64,000 bases of DNA, taken from NCBI GenBank assembly GCA_024867545.1, contig JANFNE010000005.1, positions 744,001-808,000 on the forward strand. The letters are read 5' to 3'. Below are positions 23,958-35,256 of the stretch, one piece after another. Origin of the DNA: Phytopythium helicoides (Eukaryota; Oomycota; Peronosporomycetes; Pythiales; Pythiaceae). The notes beneath the pieces are model-generated. The model saw only the letters and a program-made list of their open reading frames with translations. It did not search any database and was not told the DNA's origin. Position 1 is the first letter of the stretch. Every line of letters starts with the position of its first letter. The translations under genes and the position numbers were made by a program.

Positions 23958-26900
23958 ATGGAGTTCCTCGCGGAGGAGAACGACTGCGGACAGACGCTGC
24001 TGCGCCTCGTGAGCCGCGGCAGCGCCATCATCGCCGAGCTGCTGCGCCTGTCCAACAACATCCCAGGGTACGCGCGTTGTGGGGGCCTTGGCGACGTTGG
24101 GTTGACTTGCGGACGGCTGACGGCAGATGCTGCGTGACAGCGTGTTCATGGGCCCGTCACACGTCGAGGACCCGGAGCAGCTCAAGTACCTCAACATCCT
24201 GTTCGACTTTGCGTACCTCAAGAACCCCGAGGACTTTGAAAACATGATCAACAGCAACACGGTGGGCTTTTGCAGTGGCTGATGCGAGAGAGAGAGAGAG
24301 AGCTGTCCAGATGACTGACGAACGCGTTGGAATTGCTTAGGAATTGCTCGACATTGACGACGAGTTCATGGACAACCACGAGGATATCCTAGACCGCTTC
24401 TACCAGCTCTTTGATAGCGTTTACAAGGTGCGGAAAAGACTTCTCAACGAGGGTGGAACAACCGCTGACTGTCTTGGATGCGCGAACAGTACATCAGCGA
24501 CTATCTCGAGTTCCTGGACAACCTGGAAAAAGGCTTCTTCATCCAACACACCCTGGCTAATATTCTGCTAGACACAGATGGTGCGCAGCTCATGTGCGAG
24601 GCTCTGTACCTGTATGGTGTGATCCTGCTGCTTTTGGACCGCAAGATCCCAGGTCCATCGCGCGAAAAAATGGTGATCGCGTTTTTCCGCAGCAAGGGCG
24701 AGTCGGCGCTCGAGAATATTGATGAGGTCTGCAAATTGTGCCGTGTTACGGGCTACTTGCCTGGTCAGCCCAAGCCGCCGCAGTACCCTGAGCGATACTT
24801 CAAACGATTCCAGCCACCCGAAGAAGTTGTCAGTATGGTCATTGGCAAGCTGCAGTCGGACGATGTATACCTGCAAGAGACGAGTTTTCCTCATCGCACC
24901 CACCGATCGACGCGACTGGCAGGCCAAGCATCGATGCTATTTGTCATTCTGTTCTTTGCGCCAGATGTCCTCATTCACGAGAAGGCGACGATGCGCGAGA
25001 TTGTTGACCGCCACTTCAACGACAACTTCATCTTGTCGACATACATGGGAGCAGTGGCGGACCTGTCGCTGGAGTGGGCGGCATACCCAGCAGCGCGCCT
25101 CGCTCTTGCAAACACCCTTGAGCCCTCCAACATTGCACATATCACGAAAAAGAAGGCCCAGCAGACGCAAAAGTCGATCGAAGAACTCAACTACTTTCTG
25201 ACTGAAGGCGTGCTCACTGAAATGTATGTGCTGGAAAACTTGGATCCGCTGCTAAACTGCATTCGAAATGCAAATGTCACGATTCGGTGGACTATGATGC
25301 ACTCTCGAATGCAACCAGTGATCCCGATGATGAATAACTCCCCGGAGCAGCGCGAGATCTTCGACAAGGGAACAGACCCCGACAAACTGGTTACTCTGTT
25401 GCTGAAAACCTCACAGCTGGAGTGGAAACTGAAGCAAATGTTCGAAGCACTGCTCAAGGGTAAGGAAGATCGGTGGCAAAGGTGCATGAAGGAGACGTCT
25501 GAGCGAATGGTCGAGCTGAGCGAGTACTTTTCGGGCGAAAAGCCGCTGACGCGTGTCGAGCGCAACGAGGACCTCATGAGTTGGTTCAAGGATCTGGCAG
25601 ACAAGGTGAACTCGCTCGACTACATCGACCACATCAAGGCTGGTCGTCGCATCAAGCGGCTGATTGAAGCGCTTGGCCACGTCGAGCAGTTCGATCAGAT
25701 CGACACGAACTTGCAGGTCAAGGCGTATCTAGAGGATTCTCGTGAGTTTTTGACTGAAATGGTGCGAACCGTGCGAGTGCGTGATGAGGTCATGGGTATC
25801 ATCGAGAACGTGTCCGACCTGTCGTATGCGTGGGAAATTATCAACGATTTTATGAAAATTCTCCACCAGCGCGTGAAGAACGATCCTTCTTCGGTGATCT
25901 TACTGCGTGCCGTGTTCCTCAAATTCGCGTCGATTCTCGATGTGCCTTTGACGCGCATCCACCAGTGCGGATCGGAAGATGTCATCTCGGTTGCCGAGTA
26001 CTACTCTGGCGAGCTCGTGGACTATGTGCGGCGTGTGATGGAGGTCATTCCACAGAGTGTGTTCCGAATTCTGGCGGGTATCATTAAGCTCCAGACCGAC
26101 CACATGAAGCCAATTCCTGTCAAGTTCGAGAATACGCTGCTGAAGAACCACGCACAGCTAAATGAGCGCTACCGCCTTGCGCGTGCAACGAACGAGGTGT
26201 CCAAGTACACAGAGGGTATCCTGGCCATGAAGCGCACTCTCCTTGGTATTATCGAAGTCGATCCGCGCCAGGTGCTGGAAGATGGATTGCGGAAAGAGCT
26301 CGTGTATCGCGTGTCAAAGGCATTCCACGATATCCTCATGTTCGAGAAGAACACGTCAGAGGAGTGCAACGATATCTTTGTCAGCCTGGCGTCTACGCTG
26401 GACGCATACAGACTATCGTTTGAGTACATCCAAGACTACATCGGTATCTACGGTTTGCGTATGTGGCACGAAGAGCTGTCACGCATCATTAACTACAACG
26501 TCGAGCAAGAGTGCAACCGATACTTGAAGAAGAAAGTGTACGACCGCGCATCTCAGTACCAGAGTCGTGCGATCCCGATTCCTCGCTTCCAGGCACCAAC
26601 GGGAGACATGAGCGTCAATTTCATGGGACGACTCATGCACGCGCTCTTCATCATGACGGATCCACACGCAACGACGTACTCGCCTCAATCGATTGGCTGG
26701 TTTTCCGAAGATGGCCACGAAGTGTGTGGCATTGGATCGTTCTCGGTGCTGCATAAGAGCGTGGGACTTTTGGGTCTTGCTGGTCTCGACCGTATGTTGT
26801 CGTTCCGCATCGTCCACACATTGAACAACCTTGTGAAGTTCTGGGGCTCGGCAGTCACGCCGTACTTTCCGCTTCTGGATCAGTTGACGGCCGCTCTTGT

Positions 26901-27657
26901 CCCGGAGTGGAAGATTCCCGAGCAGTCGGCGCAGCTCTATGATGCGGCTCTCAAGAAAGTTGAGAAGATCATGAGCAAGCTGCTCAAGGCAGTGCTGATC
27001 ATTGGCCAGGCAGCACTCATTCGACGACAGATCTCGAGTGAACTGTCGTTTTCCAGCCGCCTTGACGCGAGTTTGCTGTCTACGACGCTTGACACGCTCA
27101 ACATTTCACTGTTGAACGACATTCGTGCGCACTATCGCGACCCAAAGAGCAAACCGTATCCGGGTAGCGATGGCAACCCTATCCTTGTGGAGCTAAACAA
27201 GTACCTGGAGAACACGGGTGCGAATGATCCGTTCCAGAAGATTTACATTACGGTCGACGAGCCGTTGGAAGGACTCGCTGCGCTTTTTATGCTGTTTGTG
27301 ATCGCGTACATGCCGAAGCTGCAGTATGACCGTAACTTTGGCGCTCTGAGCCGAGTGGGCAAGAACCCGATCGACGGCGAGCCACTGTTGGTCGGCATTC
27401 TGACCATTTTCAAACAATTTCATCCGTCATACACGGACAAGTTCCTGGCGTACCTGGGCCAGTACGTGCGCTCCAAGGTAAACGATCTGTTTGCGGCCGA
27501 GAATGTCAAGAAGGGCAAGTTCGTGACAGAGCTGCCTGTGGACGTGGTAAACACGCTCATCTTCATGCTCGAGTTTGCGCGCTGCTCCAAGATCCGGCGC
27601 AGCTTCCTCGACGCGCACGTGCCCGCGTACGTGTTCGACGCCATCCAGGTGCAGTAG
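23958..27657 (+). CDS. WASHC5: WASH complex subunit strumpellin
   Basis: Strumpellin is a core subunit of the WASH complex, which drives Arp2/3 actin assembly on endosomes. The start [20 protein letters not shown] matches the family N-terminus. Exons are 23958-24067, 24127-24261, 24341-24427 and 24490-27657. The last three join in frame with good GT-AG sites. Conserved blocks include [85 protein letters not shown] and [15 protein letters not shown]. Total length is about 1166 residues against about 1159 in human, so the gene looks complete. The junction of exons 1 and 2 is one base out of phase with the visible GT (24068) and AG (24126), implying a missing or extra base. The large last exon has no disruption. 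It is transcribed divergently from TSC2. Confidence 0.93.
24286..24302. repeat. (GA)n microsatellite in strumpellin intron 2
   Basis: A pure GA dinucleotide run of about eight units inside the intron 24262-24340. It sits in the position of a pyrimidine/purine-biased spacer and probably varies in length between alleles. Confidence 0.85.
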
Positions 27658-28652
27658 AGAGTTTCCCCGTAGCGTCGCTCGAAGCGGAGAGTTTGATGCT
27701 GTTGAATTTGTTCGCCATAACTACAGTAATACCCGCGCCGCCTGAACGAGCCGTTCTGCTGCGGTCGCGTTTGCTAGAAAGAGAGTACTATGTGGAATAA
27801 GCCGTGCTAGGCTGTGGAAATGCGAGCCATGATCACGGCAGCTCATGGAGCGTCTAGATGCTTCCCAACATTGTTATGCTCCCACGCTTGCTGGAGCTCC
27901 AACCCTACGTCCTCACAACTACAAATAGAGCTTGAAGTATCACCACCACATCAACTGACTGCGAGCTCGGTTGGCACAGCTACTAGTTGCCACCGACATT
28001 GCCTAGCCATTGGTAGCACTGGTCACGCATTTCATCGCGTCACTATTGGCGTCCACGCAGGAATCACACCCTCTTCCCTGCCTCGATGGCGCTGCTGCCA
28101 CAGCTGCTCTTCGCGAGCGTGGAGACCGCAATGAGTTCTAAATGCATCCGACGTAGCGATCCATTGTTAGCGCGCAAGCCTAAGCCATTCGCGTTCGCAT
28201 CTCATGTTATCAGGTGTCGGACGATCGCAACGATGTTGAAGTTGAACGTCATAGTCTCGGGCGCCTCGGTTGATTGACACGCCAGCGTTTCTTCCTCCTC
28301 GAGCGCCAAGCGCACGCGAGCCGCTCGCGCGAGAGAAACCGAGAGAGTCAGTGAGCTCCGCAGGCGTCGGCGACTCACGAGGGGCGGCGCGGGCCTCGCG
28401 AGTCCTCAGCGCGGCGCTCGGCGGTCGTTTGGGCCTCGCTGGGGGTTGGGGGAGACGCCGGGGCGGCCGGCGCGATCTTTGGCGGTCGCGGACGGCGGTG
28501 AGGGCGAGAGATGGGGAGAAAACGAGGACGCGGGGGCTCTTAGCGCGGAGAGGGCGGCGGTGGCGGCTGTGGAAGGGATGAGGAGGCTCGAGAGGGCAGG
28601 GAGAGCGTCGGGGTGCGGGTTGGAGCCTCGACACGCGGGGGACGCCGACGAG

Positions 28653-28699
28653 AAGGCTGGACGGGAAGCACAAGGCTGGACGGGAAGCACAAGGCTGGA
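28653..28699. repeat. 19-bp tandem repeat, about 2.5 copies
   Basis: Unit AAGGCTGGACGGGAAGCAC occurs at 28653-28671 and 28672-28690 without mismatch, followed by a partial third copy AAGGCTGGA at 28691-28699. Confidence 0.95.
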
Positions 28700-31078
28700 G
28701 GAGCTGTGGAAGACGCCGAGAGGCTGAATCGATGTCCGAGAGACTCTAGGAGGATTCCAGATGAGTGTCAAGACTACCAGTGATGACCCAGTCACCAAGA
28801 TCCAAGACCAAGGAGATGCTTCCCACTCGTGAGACTTGCTGCTTCTTGACACGTCACGGCTGAGGCCACAAGACTGTTCTTGGAAATTCTTCAAACTACT
28901 CGAAGCCATCACATTCTCCAGAGCTCCAGCATGGTGACGCTGAAGATCGGCTCAAGATGACCAGACGTTCTCGATCCGTGGTTCTCGAGTTTTTTCTTTT
29001 TTCTTGCTCACTTTGGCGCTGTACAAGACCACCAAGGGAAGCAAAAATCCACCAAGCAGCTCTCACGGACTTCCACAACACTTTTCTTTGAGAATTGCTG
29101 GATCAAAGGTGTGCCACCACTACTGACGACGAGGGACTGTAATCAAATCGTGTCGAGGAAGGTTCGACGACGACCAGGTTTTCTCTCCAGGTGAGTGGCT
29201 CTTTTTCCGATCCTTGTGGCTCCGAGAGACGAAATGTGTGCCGATCTCACTGTTTCTGACATGTGTCATCATTTTTTCAGCGCTTGGTTTATTCTTGCAG
29301 GCCGGCGCTCAATTGACGAGGCGTTCGTGGGATGTCCGTCATCGCCGTTGCTCAGGTATGGTGGTGCTGGTGTCCGAGTTGTATACAAAGCGCGAGTGTA
29401 TTAATTCGCGCGGGTGCAGCAGCACTCGCCACGTCGCCTGCGTGCGCCCGTGCCGTTTCTGTTCGCAGGGTTCGCTCTCATCCGCTGGGCAGAGCGCCGT
29501 CGGACTCGGCTGGCCGCTCCCCGACGTGCTGCACCACCGGAATTTCCTCCAGCTGTGCGACGCCAGAGAAGGCACAAGTCGCAGGCGAAGCGGACAGTTG
29601 GCCGTCGTCTGGAGATGAGATGAGGGAGTTTTCCAGCCATCCGACGACCAACTTGGCGACCAAATGACGGAGCCCGGGCCTTGCGCGACGAACAGAATGA
29701 AGGTCGCGCATCCTGGCGAGACGAGCGACCGACGGCGCGAACGAACACGCGGAGCGCGCGCGCAACGGTGGAATAGCGCCGAGGTAATTTACGCGTCGCT
29801 GACAGCTCGCTGTCCGCTCTTGAACTGTAGAACTGGTGCCAGCGGATCCGGTACCGTACGGCAACGATGGTGCCGCTTTGAGCGCACAACAGCTCGTGTT
29901 TCGGGGATCGACAGGCGGAAGGCGCTGTTGCGATAATTTGCCAACATCGGGCTTTTGTTCGAGGTGAGCGGAAGAGGAGGAATGGAGGTGTTTTTTGGGG
30001 GGAGAGCGAGATTGGAGACTATCGGAATGGCCGGGAGGGCGAAAAGAGTGGAGCAAAGTATGTTGCGGTGAATAGAAGAAGAGGTGCGCGGTCGCTCCGA
30101 CTGGGGCCGAGTATGCCCCCACTCAAACACTCGAAAGCGATCTCCAACCCCGTCTCCATACCCTCGAAACGCGAGCGTCCATCCAGCCCTGTTAAATGCC
30201 TCGCAAGTTGGCCTCAGTATGCCGAGCGCCGCATTTCCAGCGCGCCGCAGTCGCTCGGCGTCGGCGCAGCCACCCGATCCAGCGAGCAGCTCCGGAGGAG
30301 CCAGCGCCACGACGCGACACGGCGGGAAGCAGCAGATCGGCGGCGTCCAGTCGTTCGCCAAGCGTCGCACGCCACGTACCCTCTGGGCCAATCACGACGC
30401 CGCGGTCGTGACGCACGCCGCGTACCCAATCGGCTTTCGCGGGGTGACTGGCGCCGCTTCTAGCGAATCCAGTCGCGCTGTATCCGGCGTCATTGCATAC
30501 CCTGCGGAAAGAGATCACAAGAAGAGGTGACTATCGCGGGAGATCGACCAACGGCCACGCGTTTCCGCCAAGCGCGCAGGATCCGTTGGCAAGGCCGTTG
30601 TCGGAGATACACGCGCGCAGGTCAAGGGTCCGATGCTGGCTTATAGATAGTGGTGGTTGAGCCTTTGTGGTACGCAGGAAGTGCGCATGCTGAACGCATT
30701 TAGCTATGAAAAAATGCTGGAGCATACCAGCGGCAAGTTTGGAAAGCCAAATACATTTAAAACCTGTGCGTCGGGAATGACCTGCGAGAACGGTTTCGGC
30801 GTGAGGACCGTGGGACGAGGCGAAAAATTCAGCAGATGTCTCTGTAAGATACGCAGAAATTTTCGAGCCTGTAACCAGAATCGTCGTAGTTTACTGTATA
30901 GTCACCGGATACAAACGGCAACATTGGTGCTGGTGGATCGCCGGATCGCCGCCGCCCCCATAGTGGAACCAAGAGGGCTCAGACCGGTGGCTGTCAAACT
31001 GCACCAAAAGCGACGTTACGTGCTTCAGCCTGTTGCGGGAGCGGACTCGGCTTCAGAATGGCCCGCGAGCCTCCTCTT

Positions 31079-31120
31079 TGAGCAAGCGAGCGCCGCTCGC
31101 GAGCACCGCTCGCTTGCTCA
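31079..31120. repeat. Nested perfect palindrome upstream of eEF3
   Basis: Arms TGAGCAAGCGAGCG (31079-31092) and CGCTCGCTTGCTCA (31107-31120) are exact reverse complements. The 14-base loop itself contains the perfect 10-bp palindrome GCTCGCGAGC (31095-31104). It lies about 590 bp before the eEF3 start codon. As RNA it could form a strong hairpin, as DNA a cruciform. Confidence 0.9.
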
Positions 31121-31622
31121 TGCGCACCGTAGATGTCGCGCCTGCCAAAGATCGAGCCGCCTGCTGCTGGCGGCCAAGAGACCGGTGCGACGTGGCGCGA
31201 GATTCGATCCATAAATGTACAGTACGGTATCCACGTGCGACGTGAGGGCGGTCGGCCGTTTCACGGTTCAGAAACGAGCCGGTGCACCGCGCGCGCCCTG
31301 TCGCTCCTCCGCGCTGAACCAGACAGTTAGCGAGCAGTAATTTACGCGTAAGTTTCGCTTCGTGGTCGCCAAGCCCTTTCCCAGCCTCCCGCCGAGCCGA
31401 CCTTGTCGCTCGCCCCCTTTCGCTTTGGCTCAGGACGGAAAGCCATGGCATACAAATCCCGATATAGTTTGTTTAGCAACAGTGTTTCTCGGGTGGTTTG
31501 ACTGGCCACGGGACGCGCCCCTCGAGCGGCCGGTTTGTATGGCGCTGAGTATGGGCGGGCGCGGCTTTTCTCCCAACCATCCACGTCAGGCCGCCGCTGG
31601 CCCGAGCGCTTCCAGCCGAGGT

Positions 31623-31638
31623 TCATTTCGGAATTTCC
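31623..31638 (+). promoter_or_regulatory. Initiator-like core promoter element of eEF3
   Basis: TCATTTCGGAATTTCC matches the oomycete initiator plus flanking region pattern (TCAYTYYNCAWTTTNC) at nearly all positions. It lies 70 bases before the chosen ATG, a usual leader length for oomycetes. The match was judged by eye. Confidence 0.55.
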
Positions 31639-31707
31639 TCCGCCGCCGCCACTTGAAGAGCGCCTCCACTCCACTCGAAGGATCGTTGGGAACACTTGAG
31701 TGACAAG

Positions 31708-34700
31708 ATGGCTCCGTACTCTCCGGCCGATGGCATCAGCAAGCTCGCCATTGACAAGAGCAAGCACTTCACGGAAGCCCTGAAGGAGGCCTTCAAGAGC
31801 TCGGGAGACGAGCAGAAGGTCGCGGCGGAGAAGCTCTCGGAGCTCGTCAACTCGGACAAGAGCATCAACCTCGGCGTCGTCTCGGTGCAGATCCACGACG
31901 CGCTTGTCGGCAAGGATGGCGAGGCCAAGGTCGTGGCCTGCTACCTCATCGACGACCTCATGCAGAAGTACGCCGAGCGCGTTGAGCCCTACATCACCCC
32001 GCTGCTCGTCGACCTGCTCGACCTGTTCGCCGACAAGAAGGCCAACGTGCGCTCGGTCGCCGAGGAGGCTGCTCTGACCATTGTCAGCTCTGCCAACAAG
32101 AACTACACCATCCGCATCCTGCCTGCCCTCTTCTCGGGCCTGGAGCGTGCCCGCAAGTGGCAGACCAAGAAGATCTCGCTCGACCTCATTGCCGAGCTGT
32201 CGACGGTCGCTCCCTACCAGGTCGGCCGCTGCCTGCCCGACATCATCCCGCAGGTCACGGACTGCATGTGGGACACCCGCAAGGAGGTTAAGGTTGCCGC
32301 CAAGGACACCATGACCAAGGTCTGCCACGTCGTCGGCAACGGCGACATTGAGCCCTTCATCCCGGCGCTCATCAGCTGCCTTGCCAACCCCACGGAGGTC
32401 GCTGAGTGCACGCACAAGCTCGCCTCGACGACGTTCGTCAAGACGGTGGAGGCCCCGGCCCTCGCCATCATGGAGCCGCTGCTTCAGCGTGCCCTGAAGG
32501 AGGGCAAGACGGCCGTCAAGCGCCAGGCTGCTGTCATCATTGACAACATGTGCAAGCTCATGGACGACCCGGCTGAGGCCCAGCTCTTCATGCCCAAGCT
32601 CCTGCCCGGCCTGAAGAAGATCATCGACACGGTCGCCGACCCGGAGTGCCGTGACGTTGCCACGCGCGCCCACGGCACGCTGTTCGCCGCCGGTGGCTCC
32701 GTTGAGGTGTCGGAGGAGGACATGAAGGTCGACTACGACGTCATTCGCAAGATTGTCGTTGACGCCATCAACGGCGATGCCGCCACCAAGAAGGCCGAGA
32801 TCGACAACTACGTGATCGACTACGTTGCCGGTATCTCGTACTTCCTTGTGGTTGCCCGCAGCTTCAGCAAGACCATGTTCGAGCAGCAGGTTGCCATGTA
32901 CTTCAAGCAGTTCCTGGACGCTGCCGCCACCAAGCCGGCCGCCCACGTCATCCGTGACGGCTGCTACAAGGAGAACAAGGCCATCATCATTGAGGACGTT
33001 GACTGCGACGAGGGTGTGCCTGACCTCTGCAACTGCGAGTTCTCCCTCGCCTACGGTGGTATGATTCTGCTGAACAACGCCCGCCTTCGCCTCAAGCGTG
33101 GCCACCGCTACGGTCTGTGTGGCCCCAACGGTTGCGGTAAGTCGACGCTCATGCGTGCGATTGCCAACGGCCAGCTGGAGGGTTTCCCCAGCCGCGACGA
33201 GTTGAAGACTGTCTTCGTCGAGCACAACCTGCAGGCTTCGGAGGCCGAGCTTCCGGTCATTGAGTTCATGTTCTGCGACGAGGAGCTCAAGAACACCCCT
33301 CGCCAGGAGGTCATTGACACGCTCCTCAGCGTCGGCTTCACGGCCGAGATGCAGGCGCAGCCCGTGGGCTCGCTCTCGGGTGGTTGGAAGATGAAGCTCG
33401 AGCTGGCCCGTGCCATGCTCATGCACGCCGACATCCTGCTGCTTGATGAGCCGACGAACCATCTTGACGTGAAGAACGTTGCTTGGCTCGAGAACTACCT
33501 GACGAGCCTGCCGAACGTGACCTCGCTGATTGTGTCGCACGACTCGGGCTTCCTCGACAACGTCTGCACGAACATTGTGCACTACGAGACGCGCAAGCTG
33601 AAGACGTACAAGGGCAACCTGTCGAAGTTCGTGGAGGTCAAGCCGGAGGCCAAGGCCTACTACGAGCTTGAGGCCGCTACGTTCAAGTTCACGTTCCCGG
33701 AGCCGGGTTTCCTTGCTGACATCAAGAACAAGGGCAAGCCGATCATTCGTCTGACGAACTGCACGTACCAGTACCCTGGCCGCGACAAGCCGTCGATCAA
33801 CAACATCTCGGTGACGTGCGCTCTTTCGAGCCGTATTGCCGTGCTCGGCCCTAACGGTGCCGGTAAGTCGACGCTGATCAAGATGCTGACGGGTGAGGTC
33901 GAGCCCACGTCGGGTACGGTGTGGAAGCACCCCTCGATGCGTTTCGCCTACGTCGCCCAGCACGCGTTCCACCACATTGAGGAGCACCTGGACATCACTG
34001 CCAACCAGTACATCCAGTGGCGCTTCCAGTCGGGTGAGGACAAGGAGCTGCTCGCTAAGGAGACGCGTAAGCTGAGCCCTGAGGAGAAGGAGCACTTCAA
34101 GAAGCCGGTGAACTGGGAGGGCGAGAAGCGTGTGCTCGAGGAGATCGTGTCGCGCCGAAAGTTCAAGAAGAGCTTCGAGTACGAGATCAAGTGGGACAAG
34201 CTCCCGGTTGACGAGAACTCGTGGGTGCCGCGTGAGAAGCTCGAGAAGTGGGGCTGGGACAAGCTGCTCCAGATTGCCGATGACCGTGAGGCTGCCCGCG
34301 CCAACATGCAGGCTCGCCCGGTGACGGCCATTGCCGTGCAGAAGCACCTGGACAACTTCGGCCTCGGCGCCGAGTTCGGTACCCACTCGCGCATGCGCGG
34401 TCTGTCGGGTGGCCAGAAGGTCAAGGTTGTGCTGGCTGCTGCCATGTGGCTGAACCCGCACATTCTTGTGCTTGACGAGCCCACGAACTACCTTGACCGT
34501 GACTCGCTTGGTGCCCTTGCTGCGGCCATCAACGAGTTCAACGGCGGTGTCGTCATGATCTCGCACCACAACGAGTTCACGTCGGCTCTGTGCCAGGAGA
34601 CGTGGAACGTCGAGGCCGGTTTCCTCACGATTGAGGGCCAGCAGGCGGAGGACAAGACCAAGATTGAGCAGAAGGACGAGGAGGAGACGACGGACGCCTT

Positions 34701-34824
34701 TGGCAACGTCACCAAGACCAAGGTCAAGCGAAAGCTCACCCGTAAGGAGCTGAAGGCCAAGGCTAAGGCCAAGAAGGAGGCTGAGGCTCGCGGCGAGTAC
34801 TGGAGCGACAGTGACGAGGAGTAA
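31708..34824 (+). CDS. TEF3: Translation elongation factor 3 (eEF3, ABCF-type ATPase)
   Basis: eEF3 is a ribosome-bound ATPase that helps translocation and release of E-site tRNA. This 1038-residue intronless gene begins MAPYSPADGISK at ATG 31708; an upstream TTG in frame is not a start. Residues 1-310 form HEAT-like repeats, followed by a helical linker. The first ABC domain has Walker A GPNGCGKS (about 472), signature LSGGWKMKL and Walker B LLLDEPTNHLD (about 577). The second has Walker A GPNGAGKS (about 714), an inserted chromodomain-like segment FEYEIKWDKLPVDENSWVP (about 820-840), signature LSGGQKVKV and LVLDEPTNYLD. The tail is Lys-rich (KAKAKAKKEAEARGE). Length and domain order equal fungal eEF3 (about 1044). 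Codon use is strongly C/G-ending and very regular, as expected for a highly expressed gene. Confidence 0.95.
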   Translation: MAPYSPADGISKLAIDKSKHFTEALKEAFKSSGDEQKVAAEKLSELVNSDKSINLGVVSVQIHDALVGKDGEAKVVACYLIDDLMQKYAERVEPYITPLLVDLLDLFADKKANVRSVAEEAALTIVSSANKNYTIRILPALFSGLERARKWQTKKISLDLIAELSTVAPYQVGRCLPDIIPQVTDCMWDTRKEVKVAAKDTMTKVCHVVGNGDIEPFIPALISCLANPTEVAECTHKLASTTFVKTVEAPALAIMEPLLQRALKEGKTAVKRQAAVIIDNMCKLMDDPAEAQLFMPKLLPGLKKIIDTVADPECRDVATRAHGTLFAAGGSVEVSEEDMKVDYDVIRKIVVDAINGDAATKKAEIDNYVIDYVAGISYFLVVARSFSKTMFEQQVAMYFKQFLDAAATKPAAHVIRDGCYKENKAIIIEDVDCDEGVPDLCNCEFSLAYGGMILLNNARLRLKRGHRYGLCGPNGCGKSTLMRAIANGQLEGFPSRDELKTVFVEHNLQASEAELPVIEFMFCDEELKNTPRQEVIDTLLSVGFTAEMQAQPVGSLSGGWKMKLELARAMLMHADILLLDEPTNHLDVKNVAWLENYLTSLPNVTSLIVSHDSGFLDNVCTNIVHYETRKLKTYKGNLSKFVEVKPEAKAYYELEAATFKFTFPEPGFLADIKNKGKPIIRLTNCTYQYPGRDKPSINNISVTCALSSRIAVLGPNGAGKSTLIKMLTGEVEPTSGTVWKHPSMRFAYVAQHAFHHIEEHLDITANQYIQWRFQSGEDKELLAKETRKLSPEEKEHFKKPVNWEGEKRVLEEIVSRRKFKKSFEYEIKWDKLPVDENSWVPREKLEKWGWDKLLQIADDREAARANMQARPVTAIAVQKHLDNFGLGAEFGTHSRMRGLSGGQKVKVVLAAAMWLNPHILVLDEPTNYLDRDSLGALAAAINEFNGGVVMISHHNEFTSALCQETWNVEAGFLTIEGQQAEDKTKIEQKDEEETTDAFGNVTKTKVKRKLTRKELKAKAKAKKEAEARGEYWSDSDEE

Positions 34825-35225
34825 GCGGCCGCAGCTTGCTCATGGCGGCGCGGCGCCGATCGCGGGTGGCGATAGCGACACCTTCGGGTGCTCGCGCATC
34901 CGACCCGCCCTCCACCCGCTGTACACTCTATTGCTTTTTGCTTTTCCCTAGAATTTCTTCTCCATGTTGGTAGTAGTTGACGATAGCGAGAGACACCGAA
35001 ATACAAAAAGCCCAATCTCTTTGCCATAGAACTCAACACTTTACCCATCTGCATTGCTTCGCCCATACCAAGACTTTCTTGTGACCACTTTATCTGCCTT
35101 TGCATCATTTCCAGCAGTGGTGATCGGGTGTTGATGCGCTCTTCATGATCTACTCGACCAAGTTGATGCGGTTGATCAGCCCCGTAATCCAGAGCGTCTA
35201 GATATGCCGAGCGGCAGGCGACGGC
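34825..35225. other. Spacer between eEF3 and reductase A
   Basis: Both flanking genes point the same way, so this holds the eEF3 3' region and the upstream region of reductase A. A GC-rich start (about 34825-34920) is followed by AT-richer sequence. No gene or RNA is recognised. Confidence 0.5.
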
Positions 35226-35242
35226 TCATTCCCGGATTCGCC
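35226..35242 (+). promoter_or_regulatory. Initiator-like element of reductase A
   Basis: TCATTCCCGGATTCGCC begins 31 bases before ATG 35257 and matches the oomycete initiator core TCATTCC with a weaker flanking AWTTNC part. Preceding GC (GCTCATT) also fits published oomycete initiators. Confidence 0.5.
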
Positions 35243-35256
35243 TCCCGCCAACAACC

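Larger units (their letters stand above)
27658..31622. other. About 4 kb without a recognisable gene
   Basis: After the strumpellin stop no frame shows a known domain, conserved motif or convincing exon chain until eEF3. Long open frames around 28170-28700 and 29400-30500 occur on both strands, are rich in R, S, P and A, and look like GC artefacts. Possible gene-like signs are a CCAG|GTGAGT splice-donor-like site near 29188 and a short ATG frame at about 28761. The block also holds a 19-bp tandem repeat at 28653 and a perfect palindrome at 31079. A fast-evolving or non-coding transcript, or a decayed element, is possible; I cannot support one. Confidence 0.5.

Noticed and set aside
28160..28700. 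Proline/arginine-rich gene in the 28 kb block
   Set aside because: Open frames of similar length occur on both strands, with composition dictated by GC and no conserved motif or start context.
29400..30500. Transposable element remnant
   Set aside because: I looked for reverse transcriptase, integrase or transposase motifs and for terminal repeats and found none.
31342..34569. A 1075-codon open frame antisense to eEF3
   Set aside because: It lies opposite the eEF3 coding sequence and has the Leu/Arg/Val/His composition produced by biased codons. No domain or start context supports it.
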